Assembly (NCBI GenBank): GCA_029945725.1 | Contig: JAQSDB010000002.1 | Location: 682,001 to 746,000 of the forward strand | Direction of reading: 5' to 3' | Source: a bacterium | Lineage (GTDB): Bacteria; Pseudomonadota; Gammaproteobacteria; Pseudomonadales; Moraxellaceae | DNA length: 64,000 nucleotides | In this document: positions 26,422 to 37,195 of the stretch, in pieces | Position numbering within the stretch: position 1 is the first letter of the stretch | Layout: the number at the start of each line of letters is the position of its first letter | Program-made: the position numbers and the translations under genes | The notes under the pieces: model-generated | Seen by the model: only the letters and a program-made list of their open reading frames with translations | The model's database searches: none | What the model was told of the DNA's origin: nothing

Positions 26422-28218
26422 CTACATCCCGGTCTTGTCCAGATGGGCAATAAAACCCGCTCGGTCGGTTTCACCGACCAGATGAGCGCTGCTCAGCTCT
26501 TCGCCTTTCCTGTCAAAGAAAACCAGGGCAGGCGGACCGAACAGCGAGAAACGCTTGAGCAGGGCACGGTCATCGGCGTCATTGGCCGTGATGTCGGCCT
26601 GCACGAGACGGATTTTCTGCAGGCGAGGCACGACGTGCGCATCACGGAAGACATTGCGCTCCATCACCTTGCAGCTCACGCACCAGTCGGCATAGAAATC
26701 CAGCATCAGCGGCATGCCCTGCGACTTGGCGAGGGCAATTTCCCGGTCAAGATCGGCGCCGGTTTTGATGTGGATGAATGCCGTGGCTTTGGCGGCTTGT
26801 GTCCCGCCGCCCAGTCCGGCCAGCGGCCGCAGCGGATCATCGCCACCGCTGGCGGCGCCGCCAACCAGCGCGGCGGCGTAAACCAGAACACAGAAGGCCA
26901 GCCCGCGCAGCAGCAGGCCGAGACCGTTGCGCTCTGCATAAAGACGCCAGAGCCAGAAGCCCGTGGCCGCCGTGCAGATGCCATAAAGGCCGAGAGCCAC
27001 GGGGGCCGGCACCAGCCGCGTCAGCAGTTCAGTGGCCACAAAAACCAGCAGGAAACCGAAAAAGGTTTTGACCTCGTTCATCCAGGCACCGGCTTTCGGC
27101 AGCAGGCGGCCTTCGGTAGCGCCGAGCAGCAGCAGCGGTACGCCCATGCCGATGGCCATCCAGAACAGCGAGAGCGCGCCGAATACGGCATCGCCCGTCA
27201 CACTGATATGCAGCAGCACGCCAAACAGCGGCGCGGAAATGCAGGGCGATACCACCAGTGCTGAAAACATGCCGACCAGAAAGCTGCCGGCCAGTGCGCC
27301 GCCTTTCTGGCGCCGGCTGAGGCCGTCAAAGTGGTTGTGCAGGGCGCTGGGCAGACGCAGTTCAAACAGTCCGAACAGGCTGAGGGCGAGCGTGAAGAAC
27401 AGCAGGGAAAAAATACCGAGCACCAGCGGATGCTGGAAGAGGGTGGGCAGACTGACCTGCTGGCCGAACATGCCGACGGCAAATCCTGTCAGTGCATAAA
27501 CCGCCGCCACGCCCAGCACATAGCTGAGGGCGAGCAGGAAACCTCGCAGCGCGGAGCCGGTGTGCTGGCGTGCAATGAGGCCGGCGAGAATCGGCAGCAT
27601 GGGCAGCACACAGGGCGTGAAGGCAAGGCCGAGGCCGAGCGCAAACATCAGGAAAAGCTGGGCGAGACGGCTTTTTGTGGCAAGTGATGCCAGGGCCGTT
27701 GTCGTGAGCGTGGTGCTTTGTGCTGCCACCGTTGTTGCCGTGACGCGGTCAGTGGCGGCATCAGCCGCCACGGGTGCGACATCGCCAAAGCTCATGACCT
27801 CGTGTTGCGGCGGATAGCAGAGGCCGGCGTCGGCACAGCCCTGCCAGACCACGTTGACCTGGCCTCTGCCTTTCAGGGGCAGGGTGACACTGACGTTTTC
27901 GTGATACACCCGGACACGGCCGAAACTGGCATCTTCCTTCCATTCGCCTTCGGCCGAAAACACCGGTTCGCCCACGGTGAGGCCCGTGCCTTCGGCGGTG
28001 AAATGAAAGCGATCGCGATACAGGTAGTAGCCGGGCGTGACGTGAAACTCAAGACGCAGGCCGGTGGCTTCTTCGCTGGGCGTGACGCGGAAGGCTTCTT
28101 CGGCCCTGATGAAGGTGTTGCTGTTGCTGCTCGGGCCAAAGCGTTTCAGTTCGGCCTGTGCGGGCAGGGCCAGCCCGAACAGCAGCAACATCAGGAAAAG
28201 ACGGGATAGCGTGATCAC
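26422..28218 (-). CDS. dsbD: Thiol:disulfide interchange protein DsbD
   Basis: About 598 residues. DsbD takes electrons from cytosolic thioredoxin through the inner membrane to periplasmic DsbC and cytochrome-maturation thiol proteins. Order: signal peptide, N-terminal domain with CADAGLCYPP (redox cysteines), eight-helix membrane domain with TPCVLPMLP and SPCISAPLF, and a C-terminal thioredoxin fold with WCVSCK. All six functional cysteines are present. I chose GTG at 28218 so that the signal peptide (VITLSRLFLMLLLFGLALPAQA) starts the protein; another GTG at 28278 is possible. yqcC follows immediately. Confidence 0.92.
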   Translation of the reverse strand: MITLSRLFLMLLLFGLALPAQAELKRFGPSSNSNTFIRAEEAFRVTPSEEATGLRLEFHVTPGYYLYRDRFHFTAEGTGLTVGEPVFSAEGEWKEDASFGRVRVYHENVSVTLPLKGRGQVNVVWQGCADAGLCYPPQHEVMSFGDVAPVAADAATDRVTATTVAAQSTTLTTTALASLATKSRLAQLFLMFALGLGLAFTPCVLPMLPILAGLIARQHTGSALRGFLLALSYVLGVAAVYALTGFAVGMFGQQVSLPTLFQHPLVLGIFSLLFFTLALSLFGLFELRLPSALHNHFDGLSRRQKGGALAGSFLVGMFSALVVSPCISAPLFGVLLHISVTGDAVFGALSLFWMAIGMGVPLLLLGATEGRLLPKAGAWMNEVKTFFGFLLVFVATELLTRLVPAPVALGLYGICTAATGFWLWRLYAERNGLGLLLRGLAFCVLVYAAALVGGAASGGDDPLRPLAGLGGGTQAAKATAFIHIKTGADLDREIALAKSQGMPLMLDFYADWCVSCKVMERNVFRDAHVVPRLQKIRLVQADITANDADDRALLKRFSLFGPPALVFFDRKGEELSSAHLVGETDRAGFIAHLDKTGM

Positions 28219-28315
28219 GGTGAGGTGAGCCTCGGAAAGCGGAGTGTGGGCATTGTCCCGGTTGGCCACTGTCACCACAAGTCGCCGGGCTCTTCATCGC
28301 GGCCTGGCCGGATCA

Positions 28316-28398
28316 CTAGCCGCCGGTCATGTTCATGAAGCGCACGATCTGCGGTGTGTCATGCAGCGAATGCATTCCTCCATGACGACAAAGGTCAT
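28316..28398 (-). pseudogene. Probable remnant of a ferredoxin gene (FdxA type)
   Basis: ATG at 28398 overlaps the oxidoreductase stop as ATGA and encodes MTFVVMEECIRC, the N-terminal signature of 7Fe ferredoxins (MTFVV..CI.C). The frame then stops at 28333 after 21 residues, with none of the later Fe-S cysteines. A second frame continues for about 16 codons to a TAG at 28316. I read this as an internally deleted, frameshifted ferredoxin once cotranscribed with the molybdoenzyme. The match is short, so a chance or leader peptide is the alternative. Confidence 0.45.
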
Positions 28399-30686
28399 GC
28401 GGATATCTCCGGAGCCGTTTCCACGATTTTCCGGACATGCACGGGCACATGCTTGTGAAAAGGCGTGCGCGAGAGGGCATCACAATGCGTGGCCGAGGTC
28501 AGGCGGTTCAATTCCGGGCCAATGGGCGCGCTGTTCCCGTAGCGCATGCCGTAGCCATGCGGCAGCGTCACCATGCCGCGGCGCACGCCATCGTCGATTT
28601 CGATAACGACATTGATGCTGTCGCGCGCCGACGTACATGTGGCGCGCGCGCCCTCCACCAGTTCAAGCTCGCGGGCATCGTCAGGGTGCATGCGCATGGC
28701 GCCATGCGGGTCGACCTTGCGCCAGGCCGGGTCGCGGTAAATCTGGTTGGCGTTGTAACTGCGTCTCTCTCCGGCCATGAGGATGAAGGGGAAGCCGGCG
28801 CCCGGCATGATTTCGGATTGCAGTGCACGTAATTCCTCAAACATTTCCGGAATGGCCAGATGCACGCGCTTGTCCCGGTTTTTAATCAGCGACCAGGTGT
28901 CGCTGAATTCATGGCGGCTGAGCACGGTGCCGGAGCGTCTTTCCATGATGGCGCGGAACAGTGCGCTACCCAGCGTCAGGCGATTGCCCTGATGGCCGGC
29001 GCGGCGCACGGCACGGTAATGCATGCCGGCATAAACCATGGCCAGTGGCAGCAGCGGCGCTGCCGCAGCGGCGCCCTCCGGCAGTGCCTTGCCCAGCGTG
29101 CGATAGACAATGGAGGCGGCAAATTTTTGCCATTTTGTATGGCGCGCCAGGGTGGCTCCCAGTGCTCCCATGTACAGCAGGTGTGCTGAAGCCTTCGGCT
29201 CCAGTCGGGCAATGCGCTCCAGTCGCGGAAAAGCCGCCGGAATGTCACCGGTTTTTTCCAGCAGCCGCGTATAGATTTCCGGTTCAGGCAGGCATTCGCC
29301 GGTGGGCGGAAACAGGGCGTGACGCAGATGGAAGGTGTTTTCCGGGAATTCCAGATTGAACCCGGTGGCTTCCCATTTCTCGAACTGTGAGGCGGCCGGC
29401 AGGATGTAGTGGGCGAGGCGGGCGGTTTCCGTCATGGCGACATCAACCACGACCAGCAGCTCCAGTTTTTTGAAGGCACGCTCATAGGCCCCGCTGTCGG
29501 CATAGGTCAGCAGGGGATTGGCGCTGTCGACAAAAATGGCGCGCACGCGGTCTTCGCCTTTGTGTTCGATTTCATCCGGCAGGATATTCGGCGGATAGAT
29601 TCCGGCGATGGGGTGCATCCTGTGATGCGCCGTCAGCTTGAGTGTTTTTCCTTTTCTGGTTTTGCGCTCGTCGGTGTTGCCGAGAATGGGCAGTAGGAAG
29701 GTATGCAGGTTGTTGCCGCCTTTCCTGCCGAAATTTCCGGTGACGAGGTACAGCATTTTTTCCAGATAACCGTTCAGTGTGGTGTGCAGCGTTTGCTGGA
29801 TGCCGAGGTCAATGCGCACACAGGCGCTGCGGGCCGTGGCAAAGCCGCGCGCCACGCGTTCGACATCGGCCAGCGCTATGTCGGAACGTTGCGCGTAATC
29901 CGCCACCGGGATCGCCAGCAGTTCTTTTTCAAGGGCAGCAAAACCGGTGCAGTGTTGCGCCAGAAAATCCCTGTCATGCAAGCCTTCTCGCACGATGATG
30001 GCGAGCATGGCCGCCATCAGGTAAGCATCGGTGCCGGGCTTTACCTGCAAATGGATGTCGGCCTGTCTGGCGGTTTCGGAGCGGCGCGGATCAATCACCA
30101 CCATGGTGCGATCCGGATTTTTTTTCAGTTCGCGCAGGGTGTCCCGCGCATTGGGAATGCCGTGTGCCTGAAAGGGATTGGTGCCGATAAACAGCACATA
30201 GTCGGCATGCTCGACATCTTCCGTGGTGTGGCAGGTCTGGCTGCCGAAGAGGCGGCCATTCACCCAGAAGTCACCGGTTTTTTCCTGGCCTAGTGCGTTA
30301 TAGGCGTAGCGGCTTTTCATGGCCGCCAGCAATTGCCGGCTGTAGGCGCCGCCGAGGTGATTGCCCTGGCCACCACCGCCGACAAAGGCAAAGGCATCGC
30401 CGCCGTGCGCCGTGCGGATCTGCACGAGTTGCCGGGCAATGTCGTCCAGTGCCGTCTCCCAGCTGACGCGTGCAAAACTGCCATCGGCCTGTCGCTTCAG
30501 CGGGTAGTGCAGACGGTCATCATGACTCTGGTAGTGCGTGAGACGCGCCGCTTTCTGGCAGATATAACCCCTGGTCAAAGGATGATCTTCATCGCCACGG
30601 ATGCGGGTGAATTTTCCGTTCTCGATTTCAACGGTAAGGCCGCAGTTGCGCGAGCAGAGAATGCAGGCGGTTTTTTCAGTGGTCAT
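28395..30686 (-). CDS. Molybdopterin-dependent oxidoreductase
   Basis: 763 residues of the bis-MGD (DMSO-reductase/formate dehydrogenase) superfamily. The N-terminal 4Fe-4S motif is complete: Cys8, Cys11, Cys15 and Cys43. The cofactor-binding regions follow (VGGGGQGNHLGGAYS, VLFIGTNPFQAHG, MVVIDPRRSETARQAD), then a C-terminal MGD-binding barrel (about 640-763). No Tat signal is present, so it is probably cytosolic. The substrate is unknown. ATG at 30686 has GAGGG 8 bases upstream; the frame is open to 30776. A near-consensus promoter with an embedded palindrome lies upstream, and an HxlR regulator is divergent. A broken ferredoxin gene sits at its end. Confidence 0.88.
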   Translation of the reverse strand: MTTEKTACILCSRNCGLTVEIENGKFTRIRGDEDHPLTRGYICQKAARLTHYQSHDDRLHYPLKRQADGSFARVSWETALDDIARQLVQIRTAHGGDAFAFVGGGGQGNHLGGAYSRQLLAAMKSRYAYNALGQEKTGDFWVNGRLFGSQTCHTTEDVEHADYVLFIGTNPFQAHGIPNARDTLRELKKNPDRTMVVIDPRRSETARQADIHLQVKPGTDAYLMAAMLAIIVREGLHDRDFLAQHCTGFAALEKELLAIPVADYAQRSDIALADVERVARGFATARSACVRIDLGIQQTLHTTLNGYLEKMLYLVTGNFGRKGGNNLHTFLLPILGNTDERKTRKGKTLKLTAHHRMHPIAGIYPPNILPDEIEHKGEDRVRAIFVDSANPLLTYADSGAYERAFKKLELLVVVDVAMTETARLAHYILPAASQFEKWEATGFNLEFPENTFHLRHALFPPTGECLPEPEIYTRLLEKTGDIPAAFPRLERIARLEPKASAHLLYMGALGATLARHTKWQKFAASIVYRTLGKALPEGAAAAAPLLPLAMVYAGMHYRAVRRAGHQGNRLTLGSALFRAIMERRSGTVLSRHEFSDTWSLIKNRDKRVHLAIPEMFEELRALQSEIMPGAGFPFILMAGERRSYNANQIYRDPAWRKVDPHGAMRMHPDDARELELVEGARATCTSARDSINVVIEIDDGVRRGMVTLPHGYGMRYGNSAPIGPELNRLTSATHCDALSRTPFHKHVPVHVRKIVETAPEISA

Positions 30687-30792
30687 GATGCGTCCCTCTG
30701 GATGAGCCGGTGTCCGGTGCCTGCTTTTCAGTCGATGTCTTGAGCAGGCGCCCGGTCTGCCCCCGCAGGATGTCATTGGCTAATGGCATGGA

Positions 30793-30821
30793 TTTATAAG
30801 TTCCAAAATGGAACTTGTCAA
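30793..30821 (-). promoter_or_regulatory. Near-consensus promoter with operator in the spacer
   Basis: On the minus strand TTGACA (30821-30816), exactly 17 bases, then TATAAA (30798-30793), directed at the molybdoenzyme. The spacer is almost entirely the perfect palindrome AAGTTCCA-AAA-TGGAACTT (30798-30816). A repressor bound there would block RNA polymerase. The divergent HxlR regulator is the obvious candidate. Confidence 0.8.
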
Positions 30822-30961
30822 GGCGAGGCGGAAGCAAAGGGACTGCATTACCGGCCGGGCGACGGCTTGCGGGCAGGTTCAAGCACAATGGCAGAGGCCG
30901 AGTTTCTTTTTGGAATCCAGTCGGGCTAAGCTTGGGCATGCCTTGTGAGTGAGCCAGAGCC

Positions 30962-31429
30962 ATGAAATGGGATGACGTTGGGAGCCTGAACTGTTCGGTG
31001 GCGCGATCACTTGCCGTGATCGGCGACCGCTGGACCATGCTGGTGCTGCGCAATGCCTTTATGGCGGTCCGCCGCTTTGATGATTTTCAGGCGCATCTGG
31101 GCGTGACCCGCCATGTGCTGGCGGATCGTCTGAGTCGGCTGGTGGAGTCCGGCGTATTGAAGAAGGTGGCTTACCAGGACAAGCCGGCCCGGTACGAGTA
31201 CCGCCTGACCGAGATGGGCCGTGATCTCTACCCCGTGTTGCTGGCGCTGACGGCCTGGGGGGACAAATGGATGGACGAGGGCCGGGGCGCTCCGCTGGAG
31301 TATGTGCACAAGAGCTGCGGCCATAAGTTCACGCCAACCATGGTTTGCTCGGAATGCCGGGAAGCCTTGAAGCCGCATGATGTGCTGCCGGTGGCGGGGC
31401 CGGGTCTGGCTCCCGCACAAGCCGGCTAA
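30962..31429 (+). CDS. HxlR-family transcriptional regulator
   Basis: A 155-residue winged-helix DNA-binding protein. The HxlR core reads SVARSLAVIGDRWTMLVLRNAF, then FDDFQAHLGVTRHVLADRLSRLVESGVL and YRLTEMGRDLYPVLLALTAWGD. A C-terminal extension has CGHKFTPTMVCSEC, possibly a zinc knuckle. HxlR regulators are dimers that often respond to electrophiles or aldehydes. It is divergent from the molybdoenzyme, whose promoter holds a 19-base palindrome, so local regulation is likely. Confidence 0.9.
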   Translation: MKWDDVGSLNCSVARSLAVIGDRWTMLVLRNAFMAVRRFDDFQAHLGVTRHVLADRLSRLVESGVLKKVAYQDKPARYEYRLTEMGRDLYPVLLALTAWGDKWMDEGRGAPLEYVHKSCGHKFTPTMVCSECREALKPHDVLPVAGPGLAPAQAG

Positions 31430-31702
31430 TGACGCCGCGCTCCGCTTGACGGAGTCCCGGCGCTGCGGCCGGACTCACCTTTCCTTGCGGCTGTAATTCT
31501 GTGGCCCCCCGGTCACTCTTAACGTTAACAAATGCCTCCCGGATGCATACACTTGGCCACCCTGTGCACCCGCCCGGACACAGCCTGCCTGTCGTGCAGA
31601 TCCATCCGGGTTCCCACAGTGCACCGTGGTGGTTTGCTGCCTCAATGTACCGAGGTCTTGTTCGCAGGCCATCTTGAACCATCCCCACAATGGAGATCAC
31701 TC

Positions 31703-33853
31703 ATGATTTACTCGGGATCAGCCATCAGCGTCTCGCAGCTCAGCGATGGCATCGCTGAACTCAAGTTCGATCTCGCCAACGAATCCGTCAACAAGTTTGA
31801 TCGCGCCACGCTCCTCGAGCTGGCTGCGGCAACGGACGCGATCAGGGCGGACAAGAATGTGAAGGGCGTGATTGTCACGTCCGGCAAAGGCGTGTTTATC
31901 GTCGGCGCCGACATCACGGAATTCGGTGCCCTTTTTTCCGGTGGCGAAGCCCAGATCGCCCAGTGGGTGGTCGATGCCAACAAGGTGTTTGCGGCCTTTG
32001 AAGATCTGGATGTTCCCAAGGTGGCGGCCATTAACGGTTTCGCACTCGGTGGCGGTTTTGAAATGACGCTCGCCTGCGAATACCGCGTGATGTCGACAGC
32101 GGCAAAAATCGGTTTGCCCGAAACCAAGCTCGGCATCATGCCGGGTTTCGGCGGCACTGTGCGTCTGCCGCGTGTGATCGGTATTGATAATGCCGCCGAG
32201 TGGATTGCGGCCGGCGCCGAAAAGCGTCCGGAAGTGGCACTGAAAGACGGTGCGGTAGATGCGGTGGTAACGCCGGAAAAACTGCATGAAGCCGCGGTTG
32301 ACCTGGTGAAGCAGTGCATCAACGGCAAGCTCGACTGGAAAGCCAAGCGCGAAGAAAAGCTGGCGCCGGTCAAGCTCAACAGCATGGAACAGATGATGGC
32401 GTTCAATACCGCGATCGCCATGATCGCCGGCCAGGCCGGCCCGAATTATCCGGCCCCCAAGCTCGCCATCCAGAACATGCAGGCACAGGCCAACTCCAGG
32501 CGCGACGACGCCATTGCCATTGAAGCGCAGTTCTTCGCCAAGGCGGCGGTCACCCCGCAAGCCAATGCACTGGTGGGTCTCTTCCTCGCCGACCAGGCCG
32601 TGAAGAAAGCCGCCAAGAAGCATGAGAAGGGCAGCACCAAAGACATCAACATGGCGGCGGTTCTCGGTGCCGGCATCATGGGTGGCGGCATCGCCTACCA
32701 GACTGCCAGCAAGGGCACGCCCATCATCATGAAGGACATCGCCTCCAAGGCGCTGGACCTCGGCATGGGTGAAGCCACCAAGCTGTTGTCGCGTCAGGTG
32801 GAAAAGGGTCGTCTTACTCCGCAGAAAATGGGCGAAACACTCTCGCGCATTCGTCCGACGCTGAACTATGGCGACTTCAAGGAAGTCGACATCATCATCG
32901 AAGCCGTGGTGGAAAATCCGAAAGTGAAAGCCGCCGTGCTTTCCGAAGTGGAAGGTCTGGTGAAAGAAGACACCATCATCGCCTCCAATACATCCACCAT
33001 CTCCATCACCTTCCTCGGCGAAGCGCTGAAGCGTCCGGAAAACTTTGTCGGCATGCATTTCTTCAACCCGGTGCACATGATGCCGCTGGTTGAAGTGATC
33101 CGTGGCAAGAAGTCCTCGGAAGCGGCTGTCGCCGCCACCGTGAAGCTGGCCGGCAAGATGGGCAAGACCGCGATTGTGGTGAACGACTGCCCGGGCTTCT
33201 TCGTGAACCGCGTGCTGTTTCCCTACTTCGGCGGTTTCGACATGCTGGTGCGTGACGGCGCCGACTTCCAGGCCGTTGACAAGGTCATGGAAAAGTTCGG
33301 CTGGCCCATGGGCCCGGCTTACCTGCTCGACGTGGTCGGTATCGACACCGGCGTGCATGCGGCAAAAATCATGGCCGAAGGCTTTCCTGACCGCATGAAG
33401 CCCGACTACAAGTCCGGCACCGAAATCATGTTCGAGAATACGCGTTACGGCCAGAAGAACACCAAGGGCTATTACGTTTACGAGCAGGACAAGAAGGGCA
33501 AGCTGCAGAAGAAGGTTGATGCAACGGTTTATGACCTGATCAAGCCTGTGGTTGCCGAACGTCGTGAGTTCGATGCCGACGAAATCATCGCACGCTGCAT
33601 GATTCCGCTGGTCAACGAAGTGGCGCGCTGCCTGGAAGAAAAGATTGTGGCCTCGCCGGCTGAAGCCGACATGGCCCTGATCATGGGTATCGGTTTCCCG
33701 CCGTTCCGTGGCGGCGCCTGCCGTTATGTGGATCAGGTTGGCGCCGCGAACTATGTCGCGCTGTGTGAAAAATACGCCGCGCTGGGCAAGGCCTATGAAG
33801 CGCCGAAGCTGCTCCGTGACATGGCAGCTGCCAACCAGAAATTCTTCGGCTAA
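31703..33853 (+). CDS. fadB: Fatty acid oxidation complex alpha subunit FadB
   Basis: A 716-residue bifunctional enzyme: enoyl-CoA hydratase/isomerase (about 1-190, with GADITEFG and the oxyanion-hole [11 protein letters not shown]) and L-3-hydroxyacyl-CoA dehydrogenase (about 310-715, with the NAD-binding [10 protein letters not shown] near 322 and [14 protein letters not shown] containing the catalytic His). It converts trans-2-enoyl-CoA to 3-ketoacyl-CoA in beta-oxidation and forms an alpha2beta2 complex with FadA, encoded 26 bases downstream. ATG at 31703 has GGAG 7 bases upstream; the frame extends further upstream but without coding character. The size matches E. coli FadB (729). Confidence 0.96.
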   Translation: MIYSGSAISVSQLSDGIAELKFDLANESVNKFDRATLLELAAATDAIRADKNVKGVIVTSGKGVFIVGADITEFGALFSGGEAQIAQWVVDANKVFAAFEDLDVPKVAAINGFALGGGFEMTLACEYRVMSTAAKIGLPETKLGIMPGFGGTVRLPRVIGIDNAAEWIAAGAEKRPEVALKDGAVDAVVTPEKLHEAAVDLVKQCINGKLDWKAKREEKLAPVKLNSMEQMMAFNTAIAMIAGQAGPNYPAPKLAIQNMQAQANSRRDDAIAIEAQFFAKAAVTPQANALVGLFLADQAVKKAAKKHEKGSTKDINMAAVLGAGIMGGGIAYQTASKGTPIIMKDIASKALDLGMGEATKLLSRQVEKGRLTPQKMGETLSRIRPTLNYGDFKEVDIIIEAVVENPKVKAAVLSEVEGLVKEDTIIASNTSTISITFLGEALKRPENFVGMHFFNPVHMMPLVEVIRGKKSSEAAVAATVKLAGKMGKTAIVVNDCPGFFVNRVLFPYFGGFDMLVRDGADFQAVDKVMEKFGWPMGPAYLLDVVGIDTGVHAAKIMAEGFPDRMKPDYKSGTEIMFENTRYGQKNTKGYYVYEQDKKGKLQKKVDATVYDLIKPVVAERREFDADEIIARCMIPLVNEVARCLEEKIVASPAEADMALIMGIGFPPFRGGACRYVDQVGAANYVALCEKYAALGKAYEAPKLLRDMAAANQKFFG

Positions 33854-33876
33854 GGCCCAACGAGATTGGAGTTTAA

Positions 33877-35061
<1,185 letters not shown>

Positions 35062-35113
35062 AAGCTGCTCGCGCGCTTGAAGCGCGTGAGTGTCGACTCG
35101 AAAATTCATAAAT

Positions 35114-35182
35114 CTGCCGTGCTTCCTATCCGGAGTACGGCAGAAAATAAAAAACCGCGGCCACAAGCCGCGGTTTTTTTAT
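35114..35182 (+). terminator. Double-hairpin terminator after fadA (block A)
   Basis: A first hairpin CTGCCGT/ACGGCAG (35114-35142) is followed directly by AAAACCGCGG/CCGCGGTTTT with a seven-base T-run. The 40 bases 35143-35182 differ at only two positions from 37221-37260 on the other side of the metalloprotease gene. Confidence 0.9.
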
Positions 35183-35267
35183 CTGATCTATCCGCTGTTT
35201 TCGTGCAAAATCTGCGTGAAATGCCTTTTTTGGCAGCGCGAGCGACTCTGGTTGCGTCATGGGTATG

Positions 35268-35294
35268 TTGTCGCGGCGAAAGCCGCTCCCGCAA
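35268..35294. repeat. REP-like palindrome 1
   Basis: TCGCGGCGAAAGCCGCTCCC is the core. On the other strand it reads GGGAGCGGCTTTCGCCGCGA, the layout of Pseudomonas-type REP elements (GGAGCGGCTT..GCCGCG). It lies between the fadA terminator and the metalloprotease gene. Confidence 0.6.
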
Positions 35295-35341
35295 AGATAT
35301 GTTGGTTACGTATGATTTTTTCATGCCGGGAAGGAGGGGCA

Positions 35342-37096
35342 ATGTTGTCAAGAATAATTGGCGCAGCTGTTATGGCGTTGCTTATGCCGACAGCTGAAGC
35401 CTGGGCTCGCGATTTTCCGGTCGAGCTGGTTAAAACAAAATATGACCTTTTTCTGCATGGGCAGCCCCGGCGGGTTTTCGTGCAAACGACGGTCGGCCTC
35501 AGCGCAGGGCTGGTTGAGGATCTCTTTGACAAGGACGGCCTGCTCATCAGCCACATGGTCGGTGGTTCGGAAGAATCCGAGCCGTTCACGGCAGAATTCA
35601 AAAAAGGGCGTCTGGTGGATATCCGCTACTCGCCTTCGCCTCGTGGCAATGCCCCTGCCACGACACCCCTGAAATACGATAGTCAGGGACGCGCAACGGC
35701 TTTGCGGGAAAAAAGTTTCAATGGTGCTGATGTTTTGGTGCGTACGGTGCGATATGAGCCAGCTCGGCAACTTCATGATATTTACAAGAACCGCAGCCTG
35801 TTGCTGAGCGTTGCCTTCAATTTTTCCGCTCACGGCAATCTGTCTGAAGTGCAGTGTCTGGCGGGCGACTGTGCGAATTTTGTTGATTTGAAATTCGGAG
35901 GGGACGGTATTTTGTCTTCCCGGTCTGCGGCTGTCGAAACCGCTTACCGTTACAAGGACGGTCTCTTGTCCGAGAAAACAACGGTATACAAAAGCAGAAA
36001 GCAGGCAGAAACCGTTTATTACGGTGACTACAAGATTGACGATTGTGGCAACTGGACGCAGCAGGCTGTTTTTGACCAGCCGCCATCGAACGCGTACCGG
36101 CAACGCACGGGCCTGGTCATGCGCCAGCTTGATTACCACAGCGCTTGCGAGCCAGTACGCCAGCCGGTATCCAGTTTGACCTGCCCATCGGTATTGAGCT
36201 ACCGCATAGGCAGTGTTGATCCTCGCTTTGGTTTGTCGGCGGCGCAGTTTCGTGCGGCTGTCGATGAGGCGGCTGCGCTTTGGAACAAAAAGGCCGGCAG
36301 GAAATTGTTGCTGTATCGCGACGATGGAGTGTTGCCGATCAATCTGGTTTATGACGAAAGGCAGGTCGCTGCTCACCAGATGCGCGGTGTTTCGGAAAAC
36401 TTTGCGGCGGTGAAGGAGGATTATGCCGATATGCACAAGCAATATGAGGCGGCTCTTGCAGTGCTTGATGAAAAAAATGGCCGGCTCAAGGAGGATGGCA
36501 GGCAGTATGAGAAGGAGGTCGGGGACATCAAGCGTGCCGCGCAGGAGCTGGATAATGATGCCCGGCGCTACAAGGACAAGGTCGCGGCCATCAACCTTGC
36601 GGGAGGAGCGCCCCGCGAAGAGGCAGCCGCCATTGAGACGTGGAAACGGGAGCTTTTGTCCCGACAGGAAGCGCTTCAGTCCAGGCAGAAAATCCTGCAG
36701 CGTGAGTATGAACGGCTTCAGGCGGGCGGCAATGAGCTGAATGCATTGGCCAGCCAGGCCAATGCGCTTGCCGATAAACTGAATGGTTCCAGCGCCAGGA
36801 TGGATTCCCTGAAAAAGGAGTTCAACAGGAATCGCTATGCCGGAGCGGAGTTTGAGGCGGGCGTGTACAAGGTTGTCGGTGAAAAGCGCTGGATTGATAT
36901 TTACAGCCTTGGTGAAAACGCTCTTGAGCCTGATCAGGATCTGAAGCTGAAACTTGCCCATGAGTTCGGACATGCGCTTGGTTTTGCTCATGTGCAGGCG
37001 CCAGATGCCGTCATGTATTACAAGACAGGTCTTAATGCGTTCAAGCTGTCATCCGCAGATGTCGCGCTGCTCGCCAAACAATGTCCCCTGCAGTGA
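35342..37096 (+). CDS. Exported metzincin-like protease with inserted coiled coil
   Basis: 584 residues from ATG 35342, which has a strong AAGGAGGGG site. After a signal peptide (MLSRIIGAAVMALLMPTAEAWA) comes a beta-rich region (about 30-270) with YDSQGRAT- and YRYKDGLL-like segments resembling YD/RHS repeats. Next is a matrixin-like start (SVDPRFGLSAAQF, LWNKKAGRKLLLYRDDG, NLVYDERQ; about 298-340), then a long coiled coil (about 345-500), then the zinc site HEFGHALGFAH (His540, His544, His550) with VMYY as the Met-turn region. The coiled coil splits the protease fold. I infer a secreted or periplasmic zinc protease; the target is unknown. It is a lone gene. Confidence 0.75.
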   Translation: MLSRIIGAAVMALLMPTAEAWARDFPVELVKTKYDLFLHGQPRRVFVQTTVGLSAGLVEDLFDKDGLLISHMVGGSEESEPFTAEFKKGRLVDIRYSPSPRGNAPATTPLKYDSQGRATALREKSFNGADVLVRTVRYEPARQLHDIYKNRSLLLSVAFNFSAHGNLSEVQCLAGDCANFVDLKFGGDGILSSRSAAVETAYRYKDGLLSEKTTVYKSRKQAETVYYGDYKIDDCGNWTQQAVFDQPPSNAYRQRTGLVMRQLDYHSACEPVRQPVSSLTCPSVLSYRIGSVDPRFGLSAAQFRAAVDEAAALWNKKAGRKLLLYRDDGVLPINLVYDERQVAAHQMRGVSENFAAVKEDYADMHKQYEAALAVLDEKNGRLKEDGRQYEKEVGDIKRAAQELDNDARRYKDKVAAINLAGGAPREEAAAIETWKRELLSRQEALQSRQKILQREYERLQAGGNELNALASQANALADKLNGSSARMDSLKKEFNRNRYAGAEFEAGVYKVVGEKRWIDIYSLGENALEPDQDLKLKLAHEFGHALGFAHVQAPDAVMYYKTGLNAFKLSSADVALLAKQCPLQ

Positions 37097-37195
37097 TCGG
37101 CTGCCAGCGCATGAGGTCTTTGTTTAAAAGCGGCTGTGTACCCCCTTTTCTTCGGCGCGCTCATGATATTTTCAAGTATTGAGTCAATAATGCCT

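Noticed and set aside
31708-33358. Long minus-strand frames opposite fadB
   Set aside because: His/Arg-rich antisense shadows of a highly conserved enzyme gene.
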